Notes: generated by a model from the sequence alone, not told the origin. Numbered from the stretch's first letter, positions 42,902-53,442 are shown. The stretch: DNA of 64,000 nt from Argyresthia goedartella (GCA_949825045.1 OX463836.1:9627829-9691828), one strand, 5' to 3'. Numbers and translations: made by a program.

Positions 42902-43805
42902 CTAAGCGCAGTATATATATTTTTTAAGAAGTTTGCGATATTTAATAGGATAGCAAGTGTTCTTGGTTAACTTTCCAAGTTTCGTGCAAAAGTTTCTCAA
43001 TAGGTGATTAGTACATTCAATTTTGTCCACCAACAAGTTTCCATAAGATTTTGCTTCTAATATGCTTTTATATGTACTGGAGTCCACATCAGCAATTAAC
43101 TTTGAGTAAATCAAACCCTGATTTGGTAACGAATGCCTTCGAATATTGCAACGGTTGCCATACCACTTGAGCATCCTTTGTAGCAATTTTTTATTCTCTG
43201 CCCGTGCATAAATCATACAATACTTGTTTTTAACAGCCATGTAAAGAACTTTTTTGTTTTGTAATCTATTATTACTGCAGCACCCGACAAAGGGTTGTAA
43301 TTCTTTATGAATGACCTTTTTGACCAATATCCATCAGCAACCACGGCAATCATAGGTACTCCATCTGCATTAACATTACCATCTCGAACAGCTAAATCGT
43401 GTTCTTTTGCTGCTTCAATAGATTTTTCTTTGGCGGTTTCCCATATTTCACAGACTCTAGCATGACATTTGGCATAATAATGATCCGACATAGAAGGTAT
43501 TTCAAGTGAAGCAAGCACTTGCTCTAAGCCCGCGTATCCTGAACCTATAGACATGGAACTACTTACCACATTTTCGTTGAGATCAAGTTTTTTTTAACGT
43601 TGGATTTTTTACAATTATTTAAGCTCAGTTTAGCTTTGCATATTTTGGAAACAAACTTGAATTTTGACACAAATCCCTTCCTCTTTTCTCCAACAAATTT
43701 CAAATAATTAAAGTTACAACCTAATGGAGAGTTATGGTGTGAAATCTCTTGCAACTGTTCAAATAAATATATGAAACCTACAACTCTATTTCCTTTTATT
43801 CCGAT
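42902..43805 (-). pseudogene. Mutator-like transposase domain protein, frameshifted
   Basis: Minus strand, in order: GNRVVGFIYLFEQLQEISHH and GCNFNYLKFVGEKRKGF; then SSSMSIGSGYAGLEQVLASL, the VVADGYWSKRSF motif (probable catalytic aspartate) and NYNPLSGAAVIID; then KVLYMAVKNKYCMI, LIADVDSSTYKSILEA and KIECTNHLLRNFCTKL. This order is that of the Mutator-like transposase domain (Pfam PF20700, from memory) common in arthropods. The frame is broken near 43565 and again near 43260, and the protein stops at 42902 before a normal end. Long TIRs around it support a MULE-type transposon. Function is lost in this copy. Confidence 0.8.
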
Positions 43806-44540
43806 GTCTTATAATAATCTTCATCTGAATCTGAATCAGCTGGTAAAGAATGTGTAGAGTGCTAAAATGTAAATAAACAAATTATGACGTTATCTCAAAT
43901 AAACGTATTATCCTATTTATCTAAATATTTTGTTCCATATCGTTGATAAATTCATAATTTTACTACTTATATTGGGATTATCTAGTGTCCTTGTATCAGC
44001 AGCAAGCCTTTGTAATTTATGCATAACGGAAGTTTAAAATGAAAAAAATACAAGATTTATATTAGCAAAATATTTTTCTTAATATTTAAAAATAAACTGG
44101 AGGGTGCCTTATGAGGGGCTCTTAAAGCTACCCGCGAGGCCATACTCTTTGGTTACATTGTAGCAAAATTCGGTTTGTTTTTTGTATACCCTTGTATAGT
44201 ATTGGTTTTTGAGATATTGTCAGTTGAATTTTGTTTAGCGGCCATCTTTTTTTTCTCAATTTAGATTTTTTCGTTACCTATCACTTTTTACTAAGGTGTA
44301 GATTCAATTTGGTTTTAACAGTATAGGATTAGGTGTAAAAGTTTTCGCAGACAGTAGGTAGACACCATGACGTGGAACCGATTTTGAAGATCTTCCGTAC
44401 ATCGGCGTACATAGTACGACTCCCCGCGAGTACTAGGAGAATAATTATATCCACCAATCACCAACGTATGTATGTGTTTACTATGCATAATGTTCGCAGA
44501 TATAGAATTGAAAAAAAAATTATGAGGTCACAAGAACACA
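43806..44540. other. Interior of the Mutator-like element, no gene recognised
   Basis: A short acidic frame (PADSDSDEDYY) at about 43815-43855 on the minus strand may be an upstream piece of the transposase. Nothing else recognised. Confidence 0.35.
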
Positions 44541-44954
44541 CAATGTTTAAAAAGGAAAATCTATTAGATTACTGAACGAAATTATGTATTTAATGATATA
44601 AAAACATATTAAAAAATAAAAATTGACGGAGTAATTTTTCAATAGAAGATATAGTGAAAAACATTAAAAAGTTAATTTTAGGTATCACTGAAATCGAAAA
44701 TATGTTGGAACCTTAAACATACCTATTCTTAATAGTACAAACGTACATATACAGAAAATATTTCAGACTGAGGAATTATTCACAGAGAGTTATTAGCGAT
44801 TTTCCTGTTTAGGTAAAAATACCTAACTACTCGTAGCAAATTTTGTTGTATTATTGTAAATCTGTAATCTGTATTACTTGACTTTATCAGATGCCAAATT
44901 TAAGAGGCAGAGGAATTTATCGGAAGTTTCCATACAACAAAATCCTCACCGCTT

Positions 44955-45006
44955 GGACTATAGTAATAGGGTCCCTTTTGGCACCCTTCGGGCACGAAAC
45001 CTTAAA
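44955..45006 (+). repeat. Lepidopteran dispersed repeat L, 3' end
   Basis: AGTAATAGGGTCCCTTTTGG and CACCCTTCGGGCACGAAACC, the last 50 bp of repeat L, directly after the right TIR of the Mutator-like element. Confidence 0.7.
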
Positions 45007-45117
45007 AACCGTTGCATCCCATGTGACAAGTTAACCCTATGGCTCTAAGCTGATTCCGATCTTACGGTCCAAATAATCTGTTTCTAAACAGTTCCTATGT
45101 AAGAAGGTAGATTCAAA

Positions 45118-45235
45118 ATAAAATATTTCCCATAGGGGGTGGCAAAGGCGCAGTTTGTGACATAAGGTTAGTCTATCGCCGCCACTATGGACATTTGAAG
45201 GTTTCATCATTACGTTTTCCACCACCAACCAACTA
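45118..45235 (-). mobile_element. Diverged SINE family S fragment
   Basis: CCCATAGGGGGTGGCAAAGG, TCTATCGCCGCCACTATGG and GGTTTCATCATTACG match the S body in reverse orientation. Head missing. Ends about 40 bp before the exon acceptor at 45275. Confidence 0.6.
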
Positions 45236-45275
45236 TCTATATTTATTACTATTCCAGTCTGCATTGTAATTTCAG

Positions 45276-45385
45276 CAAAGCTCTTCAGCGATAAAGCAAA
45301 GGAAGAGGCTGCCAAGAAGTGTTTTGAAGATATTCGTGACCAGGCCAATGTGGAATTCGCAAAATTCGAGGAAGTGGTCCAGAAG
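45276..45385 (+). CDS. Internal exon of the candidate TPPP-like host gene
   Basis: Acceptor TTGTAATTTCAG ends at 45275 and donor AAG|GTCAGA follows 45385. The 110-bp exon starts with two bases of a split codon, then encodes KLFSDKAKEEAAKKCFEDIR and DQANVEFAKFEEVVQK, ending in phase 0. It is open in this frame only, is rich in charged helix formers, and its VEFAKFEEVVQK resembles the ISFEEFKEAL part of the p25-alpha domain. It splices in phase to the exon at 46733. The two exons flank a TE-filled intron, which argues that this is a real gene and not a repeat. Product name is tentative. Confidence 0.65.
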
Positions 45386-45714
45386 GTCAGATACCCTAAT
45401 TCGTTGATATTTTACGGCTAAAGTTAGAAACAAATGCAGCACATAACATTATTCATTTTTATTCATAAAAGTTCGACACGTAACATTTATTACAATAATT
45501 GTGTACGTGCTTAAATTTGTATTTATAACCGACATAAGTTAATAAATTGTGAAATTTTAACTTAAAAATGAATATTGCGTGCTCTCCGTCTGAAAGACAC
45601 GTTGTTTAATTTTCATAGTGCTAATAGGATGTTTTATCTTGGCCCCCTGAACCTATGTGATACCATAGCTACGTAATTAATATGTAAATCTGCAAACTCT
45701 TTGTTAAATAACAA

Positions 45715-45996
45715 AAACAACATAGCGTCACGCCTTTTCCCATATGGGGTGGCAGAGGCACAATTGTGCCCACTTTGCGTCAGTTATTCAACACTCCATT
45801 TTGCGTGACAGGGGGCTGGCCCATCGCCGCAGCTATGGAGTAACGAAGGTTTCCTCACGATGTTTTCCATCACCGTTAGAATGTGCGTATAATGTTCTTA
45901 AAATAAATTAAATTTTCTCATTGGTACATGGTCAGGAATCGAAGCTGCATCTCCTGTGTGAGAAACAAGCGTGAAACCCATTAGACTACGGAGATC
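45715..45996 (-). mobile_element. tRNA-derived SINE family S, copy 7
   Basis: Reverse orientation, near complete: AGCGTCACGCCTTTTCCCAT to TGCATCTCCTGTGTGAGAAA and TAGACTACGGAGATC. The B box is decayed (GAATCGAAGC). It lies in the intron between the exons at 45276 and 46733. Confidence 0.85.
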
Positions 45997-46361
45997 TTGT
46001 TAAAATAAATGATTATCTTATCTGCTGCGTAACTTGGCGGGCGAGCGGTGTCATCGATCACAGGCTGATCTCATTCATTGCGGAGAGTAAGTCTCCGCAG
46101 ACTTTTTAATCGGCGGATACTTTGGTCTGATTGGGCTACCAGCGTAATTCGGCCGATAAGGAAACGCGTTAGTGTGCGCACTTGCATACATCTTCATACT
46201 GATTAAGAGCCCGACTAAGCTGTCGCCCGATAGAAAGTTTGTAGTCTGCGGGTACTCTAAGGGCGGCTTTCTAGCGATGTGTCTGTATGGATGCAAAGCA
46301 GGCGGCCGCAGACTGCAGCTGTAGAGAGAACAAAGCCTAAGATGGGTGAACATATGTTTTA
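45997..46361. other. Intron sequence, no feature recognised
   Basis: No repeat or gene recognised. A minus-strand open frame here (46075-46353) looks like chance. Confidence 0.45.
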
Positions 46362-46700
46362 TGCCACCGTAAGATTGTCAAAACCGTTAGTTGATAAACT
46401 AACGTTTGTTTCTCGTTAGTTGGTCAACTATCGACAGATAGTAAACTGTAGCGTACTGCTCACTATATGACGCGTTAGTTGATAAACTAACGGTTAAAAC
46501 AATTAAATAGTAAACTGGTTTAATCTTGAATTGCAAACGAAATACTAGGGCAAACACTGCGGTAGCCTTAGGTGAAGTCTTCATGGTTAGGTTGACATGT
46601 AAGAACAAAAGAAACGTATATTCTAAACCCTGTCGGTCTGGTTTACTATTTGTCGATACCTAGTTGATCAACTAACGGTTTTGACTATCTTAGGGTGACA
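46362..46700. mobile_element. TIR element family A, copy 4 (339 bp)
   Basis: TGCCACCGTAAGATTGTC at the left and GACTATCTTAGGGTGACA at the right. The core at about 46545-46615 is shortened. The right end lies only 32 bp before the start of the next exon. Confidence 0.85.
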
Positions 46701-46732
46701 TTTATAATAGATAACTTCTCTTCTGCCACCAG

Positions 46733-46858
46733 GTAGCCGAAGAGAACAAGAGCACCATAGAATCACTGAATAGAGAGCTAATGGCACACAGCGAGAAGTT
46801 AATACACGCGCTGAGAGCTGGGGCTAGTGCGGCGGCTGAAGAGCTGAATAAGAAATAA
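46733..46858 (+). CDS. Last coding exon of the candidate TPPP-like host gene
   Basis: The acceptor CTTCTGCCACCAG ends at 46732 and follows a pyrimidine-rich tract. The exon starts in phase 0, matching the donor of the exon at 45276, and encodes VAEENKSTIESLNRELMAHS, then EKLIHALRAGASAAAEELNKK and the stop TAA at 46856-46858. It is alanine- and charge-rich and probably helical. A short 3' UTR with AATAAA at 46926-46931 follows. Joined to the previous exon it gives about 77 residues of a small acidic/basic helical protein. The p25-alpha assignment rests on the exon at 37833 and is not secure. Confidence 0.65.
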   Translation, partial: VAEENKSTIESLNRELMAHSEKLIHALRAGASAAAEELNKK

Positions 46859-46925
46859 GACGGGTTTGGGTGTAGAGGGGCTGGCTCCGCACCCTTATCA
46901 ACACTGACCTTAAGACGCACTTGGG

Positions 46926-46931
46926 AATAAA
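46926..46931 (+). terminator. Poly(A) signal AATAAA
   Basis: Canonical hexamer 68 bp after the stop codon at 46858, with a TTGTGC/GT-rich stretch downstream. Fits the end of the host gene. Confidence 0.6.
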
Positions 46932-47187
46932 TTGATATTGTGCATTGGATATCTGCGTGTTTCTATACCCTACGATTTAATCATTATCATTACTTCATCA
47001 TAGCCTATCTCGAGACTGTATTATTTTTTGTGACGCAAAAATCGGTATATTTTTTAATGGGTATATCCAGCGTCACAAGTCAAATCTAATTTAGATCGTT
47101 TGGGCTACAGAGCGTGCCAAAGAAATATACATACATACACTCGAAAAACATAACCCTCCTTCTGGCGCAGTCGGGTAAATACAATCT
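46932..47187. other. Non-coding DNA after the host gene
   Basis: Nothing recognised. Confidence 0.4.
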
Positions 47188-47900
47188 ACAGGTATAACAG
47201 AAAGGTGTCATATTTTTGGATGTTGTTAGGGAGATTATTCTGAACAACTTTTACTATGAAACCGATTTGATCAGAGCCTATTTTTCACATCGGTCACCGG
47301 TTCAGTTGTATGAAGAAGTGAAAAAATAAAGTTGCTCTGATCAAATCGGTTTCATAGTCAATGTTGTTCAGAATGATGTCCCTAACAACTAGTGATGCAA
47401 CGAATACTACTTTTACGATTACGAATACGAATACGAATATCAAACCTACTATTCGGTGAATACGAATACGAATATCTCGCCATGTTAATAAAAGACTAAT
47501 TTATTTGATGAATTTCTATTCTCCTAATAATTAAAATTTACAATAGGCAATTTTTTATTTAAAAAACATAGAATTTGAAGATTTTCTGGTTTCAGGCGAT
47601 TTCTTTTTTCAGTCTGGATGTTTCCAGCTGTTGAAAAAAGTCTTTCCGATGCGACTGATCAAGGCTTCAGTGAAAAATATTTTTGGGCGAGTTTTTTCAG
47701 ACTTGGAAAATGGACATCTTCTCGCCAAAAGGCCACTGGATCGTCGTATTTTTACGTGCCGACGACCGAGGCGTGTATTCGCCGAATAGGAATATTCGGT
47801 AAATGTCTATTATTCGTCGAATACGAATATTCGTATTCGTATTCGTTGCATCACTACTAACAACCCTTAAAATATGACAACACCTTTCTCTTACAGCCTA
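47188..47900. mobile_element. Palindromic MITE split by a hAT MITE
   Basis: GTTGTTAGGGAGATTATTCT and CTATGAAACCGATTTGATCA at 47222-47270 reappear inverted at 47335-47389, and the outermost AGAAAGGTGTCATATTTT reappears inverted at 47868-47890. The right arm is interrupted by the hAT MITE at 47390-47856. Without it the element would be about 240 bp with about 100-bp arms. Confidence 0.8.
47390..47856. mobile_element. hAT-type MITE with 8-bp target duplication CTAACAAC
   Basis: TAGTGATGCAACGAATAC and GTATTCGTTGCATCACTA are perfect inverted ends, with many GAATAC units inside. CTAACAAC flanks both sides (47382-47389 and 47857-47864). The middle has a short frame (about 47618-47730) that could be a hAT transposase leftover. 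467 bp. Confidence 0.92.
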
Positions 47901-48374
47901 CATGCTAAATGCGAGGTATACATAGATGCAGTTGGTTCACTAATTAGAATACATCAATGGAACTTTACAATGGATTTTAGTGAATCGAGGGATTATAATA
48001 AAATATTTTCTTAAAATTGTATGCCGACCTGGGTGATTACTAATTTTTGAAGACGAAACTGGTATTTTCAAGATGCTGAATTAAATGAGCTGAAAGTTCA
48101 AAATTTATTTGTTATCTGTTAATCTAAACATAATAATATGCTAGATTTTTTTTCCGCCTTCTAATCTCAAAATAGCACTTTGCCGCTTGATTTGATGATG
48201 GGTTCTACCTTAGGGCGGAGAAATTATATTCGTTACTCATTCGAATAGGCTTATATTTACGAACCGCGAAGTTTACGGCACGAGCCGAAGGCGAGGAAAT
48301 TCCTTGCGAACTCGTAGGAATAGTACTATTTTTGCCTCTACATTGGACCATTGTGGGAGATACCAATAAATATA
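47901..48374. other. Non-coding DNA, no feature recognised
   Basis: Nothing identified. Confidence 0.4.
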
Positions 48375-48545
48375 TGTAGGTATATAGAATAGAATAGAAT
48401 AGAACTTTATTGCATTGAAAACAAATCTTATGGGCTACGATTACATCCCATAAAACAAATTGTAAGTATGGTTTGCCTGTGGGTCGGGAGTCGCACTTCA
48501 TATTAAGATTAACTTAAATTGACGATTAGGTATACATATTTGAAG
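48375..48545 (-). mobile_element. LINE 3' end (minus strand)
   Basis: (AGAAT)n followed by AGAACTTTATTGCATTG, which on the minus strand is CAATAAAGTTCT and a pentanucleotide tail, as in CR1-like LINEs. Confidence 0.5.
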
Positions 48546-48769
48546 GGACCAAGTATTGTTGAGTTGTTGTCAACAACAACTTGTTGACACAGAAATGTTC
48601 GAATACAATTATGATGACATATATCATGTAAGTAGGTAAGTAGCTAAGTAGGAACTTCTATGTCTTATAGTAAAAAAATATGGTACTGGCTAAGTATGAG
48701 GAACAGTTTGTCAAAATCCAGGCGAATTAACGAGGCTTTTATAATATACCAGCTTTTACCCGCGGCTTC

Positions 48770-49345
48770 GCCTGCATGTTTTAGTTTTTGTGTAGTCAAT
48801 TGAATCTGTCAATATTTTTCGGACCAATTGTAGGTTTTGGAAACAGGATAAAAAATGCTTTTTATAGTTTACTTGTTAATACTATTTCTCTTGACGTGAT
48901 AACGTCTTATAAATCGATGAACGCCGGCTGCACTCACGAAAAAGCATGACTCATTGTCATGTTCCGCCTGAGACGAGCGTGCAAGCGAGAGCGCGGGACA
49001 AGCGATAGAGAGGCACGATCGGCCTAAGCTTTCATCTTATGACGTTATCACTTATCACGTAAAATTATGGTCCGTAAACCGACTTTACAGACAACTGGTG
49101 ATTTTTTTATTTTATATCCAAAAGTACCCCTTTATATATTACATAAGACGTTCTGCCCTTAGATGTTAACACGACGGCTGCTATATTAGGTAAGCTCACT
49201 CTCGAGCATGCAACGTATAACCGCCGTTCGAAAAGAAGTCTCCCCTAAGATTAATTCCTGCTGTTTTTAGTGACTGACCCTGAGACTTATTAATCGTCAT
49301 TGCGAAACAGAGGGTCAAGATCACACAAAACCAATAAAAAGCGCT
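48770..49345 (-). pseudogene. Helitron helicase remnant
   Basis: On the minus strand, 49307-49240 encodes FAMTINKSQGQSLKTAGINL, the conserved late motif of Pif1-type helicases in Helitron RepHel proteins. Stops follow at once and no other helicase or Rep motif was found. The nearby ACCCGCGGCTTCGCC (48757-48772) is of a kind seen near helitron ends in Lepidoptera, from memory. A short MITE (48893-49063) lies within. Confidence 0.65.
48893..49063. mobile_element. Short TIR element
   Basis: TTGACGTGATAACGTCTTAT at the left and ATGACGTTATCACTTATCAC at the right are imperfect inverted repeats around a GC-rich centre. Confidence 0.5.
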
Positions 49346-49419
49346 ATGGCAAAAAAATACACTAGATTCATCGGTCTCAAAAAAAAATATGGTTTGGTTT
49401 GGTAATGGTTGGAAAAAGA

Positions 49420-49560
49420 GATCTAAAAATCAATCTGTGGAAGTTTCTACGCCCTCCTTCTCCCACATTGGTCCAATGTAGAGAAGAGGAAAAAAAATGA
49501 CGTTTGCTGAGTATATGTAAATATCTACAGTAATAAAGTACTTTGACTCTGATTTGACTT
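49420..49560 (+). mobile_element. LINE 3' UTR fragment, copy 3
   Basis: AAAGAGATCTAAAAATCAAT, CTCCCACATTGGTCCAATG and AATATCTACAGTAATAAAGT as at 10940 and 11749, ending in a (TTTGACT)n-like tail. Confidence 0.75.
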
Positions 49561-49924
49561 TGTTGGCAACTGTCAAAAGTGGCGTTAGTGAGGCGTCAAA
49601 TACGCGAACCACGACGATGTCATGCGCACACGCCTGCTTGAGCGCCAGCCAATCCAACGGTTCAAAGCAAAGCCGCTAGGTGGCGCGAACAAATAACACA
49701 CAGGATTAATTAATAAAACACAGGATTAACTTTTAACTGGTAATTAGAAGGGCACGAGTACATCAAGTGCAACGCGTGAGGTCTTGCTCCCAATGCGGTA
49801 GCTGTCCGACTGCCGACGTCACCGCGCGATATCGGTCACGTATGCGTGCTTGAATTGAGTCATAGTTATTTTAAATGGACGCGTGCCCGTTAACCACAGT
49901 ATTTATCTGAATTCTAACTAGGTA
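49561..49924. other. Non-coding DNA, no feature recognised
   Basis: Nothing identified. Confidence 0.4.
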
Positions 49925-50142
49925 AGTACAATCGAACCAACTGAATCATGACCCACTTGCCTGATAATTCGTTTGAGACTTTCAAACTTGTAAGATCTAT
50001 CAAAATGTCAGTGTCTAACCAAATGATAACAAGTTCGTTACCAAGGAAATAAACCTTCAAGCGAATTTCGACCTACTTGCATTTAAGGGGTTTAGCAAAA
50101 TAAGCTGATGGTGGGTCATGATTCAGATGGTTCGATAGTACA
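49925..50142. mobile_element. MITE with 31-bp TIRs (218 bp)
   Basis: GTACAATCGAACCAACTGAA and TCATGACCCAC at the left match the inverted GTGGGTCATGATTCAGATGG and TTCGATAGTAC at the right with two differences. No ORF. Confidence 0.8.
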
Positions 50143-50261
50143 TCGATATGATATTTGATATACATATTTTATATGATCAAACAGTGGTAGCTAAGTATTT
50201 AATTTTAGTTTAGTATTTATATATATTTAGTATTTTATTAATTTAAATTTCTTGTTATTTT

Positions 50262-53200
50262 TCAGGTGAGTAGTATCACGTCGTCTACATTCTCCCCTAC
50301 AGTGTCATTTCTGTGACACTCATCTTTCGTAGGTATAAGTGCTACGCGTACTGCGGGTCTTCGAAGTATTCCATTTGTTGTTCGAATATCAACGACTCTT
50401 ATTCGTCCGTCTCGGCCAGGGTACACTTTCTCTATTATTCCTTTCGGCCAGGTGTTTCTAGGATTATTAGGGTCAAGTATAAAAACAAGGCTGCCTGCTG
50501 CCAGAGGCTTCTCTTCTTTGTGCCATTTCTGTCTGGGCAGAAGTGTCGGTAAAACTTCCCTCATCCAGCGGTTCCAGAATATGTCAGTCAATCTCTGAGC
50601 GACTCTCCACCATTTTCGTAGGTATATCACCGTCATTGAATTCTCCCGGTACAGGTAGGTTTGATGAGGTTCCGAGCAAGAAATGGTAGGGTGTCAATGT
50701 TTCAGGAGAGCGATGATCGACGGATACATGTGTCAGCGGCCGGCTATTGACGATGTTCTCCACTTCGGCTAATAAGGTAAGTAAGACTTCCTCTCGTGGT
50801 ACTCGTTCCTTTAGCACAACTCTCAGAGCCGTCTTTACGCTTCGAACGAGGCGCTCCCAGGCCCCGCCCATATGTGGACTGGCAGGAGAAATGAATTGCC
50901 ATTTAATCATCCTGTTTGTCATTTCTCGTTTTAATTCTGCTTCAGCTGCCTAGATTTGTACCGTTATCTGAGTACATGTAATGGGGCCATCCTCTTCTCG
51001 ACGCCATTCTTCTGAGTGACATTATGAATGAGTCAGCAGTAAGGGTTGATACCAACTCAATATGAACGGCTCGTATAGTGAGGCAAGTGAATAGTACCCC
51101 GTATATTTTTTCATGTCGGCGTCCTACAGTTGTGTCCATAGGTCCGAACAGTTCTACTCTACAGTGGCAAACTGGTCGCTGATGGTGAGCTAGGCGTGCT
51201 GCAGGTAGATCTCCCATTCTTGGGGTGACGGGTTGCGTTTTCCTTATACGACAAAACAAACATCTACTTGCTACATTTCTCACAGTAGGTCTTAAGTTGA
51301 GTATCCAATATCTTTGTCGTAGTTCGTTTATTACATATTCATTGCTGCTATGAGCAGCTTTGATGTGGTAGTTAAGTACAATAAGTCTTGACGATGGGTG
51401 ACGGCCGTCGAGGATTATCGGTATTTTGGCTGACAATTGGACGTCGCGTACAGCATCTATCCGACCGCCAACTCTCATCAGTCCAAGTTCATCTAAGAAC
51501 GGTGATAAATTTCGCGTTCGACCAGTTTCTATTACTTTGTTCTGTTGCAGTAATTATAATTCGATGGGGAATGATTCTTTTTGAGCTTGTTTTAATATTA
51601 ATATCTCGGCTTGTTCCATCACTGAAGGATTTATATCTGTGCCTCGGCCTGTCTTTCGGCGACACTTGTCAACGAACAGTAACACATTTGCTGTGCATTT
51701 CAACAAACGAAGCCAGGAGCTGAATCGCGTCGAATCAGGAACAGGTAAGTTGGATTTATCTATTTTATTTTGTATCATGTTTACAGTTTCTAAGACTTCT
51801 TCATTAATAACGAATTTCCCTTTTTCAGATGGCCAGTCTTCAGACTTCTTGTATAAAAAATCGGGACCACAAAACAAATAACTAATTTATAATTTTTGCT
51901 TTTTGTAGCAATATCCGCTACGTTCAATTTTGATGGGACGTAGTTCCATTCGTTGGATTTTGTCAGCTGATCGATTTCACCCAGGCGGTTGGCAACGAAT
52001 ACTTTGTAGCTGCGAGTATCATTGTTTATCCAGTGCAGCAATGTTGACGAATCTGTCCAAAAGTATCTGGCGTTTGATTTAATTCTATGCTCGCGTTCTA
52101 TTGTTTCAGCAAGTCTACATCCAATCACTACGGCTTGTAATTCTAGTCGGGGTATTGAGACCGGCCTAATGGGCGCGAGTCTACTCTTGCTCGCTATGAA
52201 TGACACGCATACAGAGCCGTCTTCACACACTTTTCGCCAGTAGGCGACTGCTGCGTACGCTGAGGGTGATGCGTCGCAAAATACATGCAGTTGTTGTGAT
52301 AAGTCCTGACTAGAGCTGGGGTTCAAAGGACCTTGCTCATGTACCTTCGTTGCTGCTTGAAAATACCATCTGGGTATACGAATGTTCGTCAATGATTGTA
52401 GTTCGACAATCCACTCTTTGAATAATATAAATTGTTTATCAGTTATGCGTTCATCCCATTTTATATTTTCTTTCCAAGTATTTTGAACGATAATTTTCGA
52501 CTTGATTGTGAATGGGGATAAAAGGCCATAAATATCGTAGATCGACATAATAATGCGTAGCACTTCTCTCTTTGTTGGCTTTTCTTCAGCTTTCAGCAAT
52601 TTTTTAGAATAGCATTAACCGCTCCGGGCATTTGGGTGGTAAATCGCTTGGCATTATGGTTCTTCACGAACTGAGCGATGAATGTTGAACAGTTGGCGCC
52701 AAATATCAGTGATGTCATAGCGTAAGTCTTGATGGGTTCGGATGTGTGATTGCGCCATTAGAATCTTAGAGCATTTTGATCTTCCTTGATTATTTTCACA
52801 AGAAGAAACATGTCTTTTATGTCTCCCGTCACTCCCACGGGACCCTCTCTGAAGCGTAACATTATCCCTAGGAGCGACTCCAGTAGGTCAGGCCCTTGAA
52901 GTAAGTAGTCGTTGAGCGAGTGGCCTCGGGAGCTGGCAGCGGCGTCGAATACCAGTCTCATTTTATTTTTATTCGGGTTATCTACTCCGAAATGCGGCAG
53001 GTACCACATACGACGTGTAGTGAGCTCATTTTTGTGCACTTGTCGGGCGTAGTTATTACGAAAGAGATGGTCAATACGCTCTTTGTATCGTTGAGCGTAC
53101 TCCTCATTCCGTGCCATTTTGTTCTCTATGTTTGATAGACGTTTGTAGGCTGTTCCGTAGGAATCTGCCATCTCTCTCTCGTTCTTCCATGGTAACCCAA

Positions 53201-53442
53201 TGTACCATTGTCCCGTTATCACTTTTGCAGTTTTTTCAGCAATAGCCACAGCTTTTAAATGATCTTTGTTTTGGCGCGGCGTATTGTTTACGCCGATAGA
53301 CTCGAAGGCAAAGGAATGTTTTACCAAGTCGTGCAGTTCCTTATCGTTATCTGCTTGGTCAAGTAATGATGTTGCCGGCGCAGTATAGCTACTGTCGTGC
53401 GCATGTGTGCACGGCTGAAACTCGTCGGATGTAAGCGGCGGC
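50262..53442 (-). pseudogene. BEL/Pao LTR retrotransposon 1: RT, RNase H, integrase, decayed
   Basis: Minus strand. 53440-52758: start of the RT region (FAFESIGVNNTPRQNKDHLK, WYLPHFGVDNPNKNKMRLVF). 52760-52600: further RT (GANCSTFIAQFVKNHNA), then an apparent deletion of roughly 100 codons that removes the YVDD catalytic box. 52599-51880: RNase H (VFCDASPSAYAAVAYW, RYFWTDSSTLLHWI). 51480-50940: integrase zinc domain and core, ending SDNGTNLGS; where a catalytic aspartate is expected before FGP there is glutamate. 50922-50262: PHMGGAWERLVRSVK and the C-terminal domain WWRVAQRLTDIFWNRWMREV. Frameshifts near 51830 and 50630, stops near 52758 and 50940. LTRs were not identified. The 5' half (gag, protease) is cut off by the Jockey poly(A) end at 53443. 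Confidence 0.88.

Larger units (their letters stand above)
40791..44925. mobile_element. Mutator-like (MULE) element with about 380-bp TIRs
   Basis: 40818-41197 and 44541-44925 are inverted copies of each other at roughly 85% by eye. Marks: CTCTCTGTGAATA, AATAGGTATGTTTAAG, CAATTTTTATTTTTTAATAT and TAGATTTTCCTTTTTAAACA, each found inverted at the right. Inside lie a Mutator-like transposase pseudogene, a 3 x 177-bp tandem array and a SINE. Repeat L sequence borders both ends (40790 and about 44955), as if the element had inserted into repeat L. A target duplication was not resolved. Confidence 0.75.

Noticed and set aside
45037..45348. 103-codon minus-strand frame
   Set aside because: Antisense to the plus-strand exon at 45276-45385 and a SINE fragment.
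49430..49657. 75-codon minus-strand frame
   Set aside because: Runs through a LINE 3' UTR repeat that is non-coding at the other two sites.
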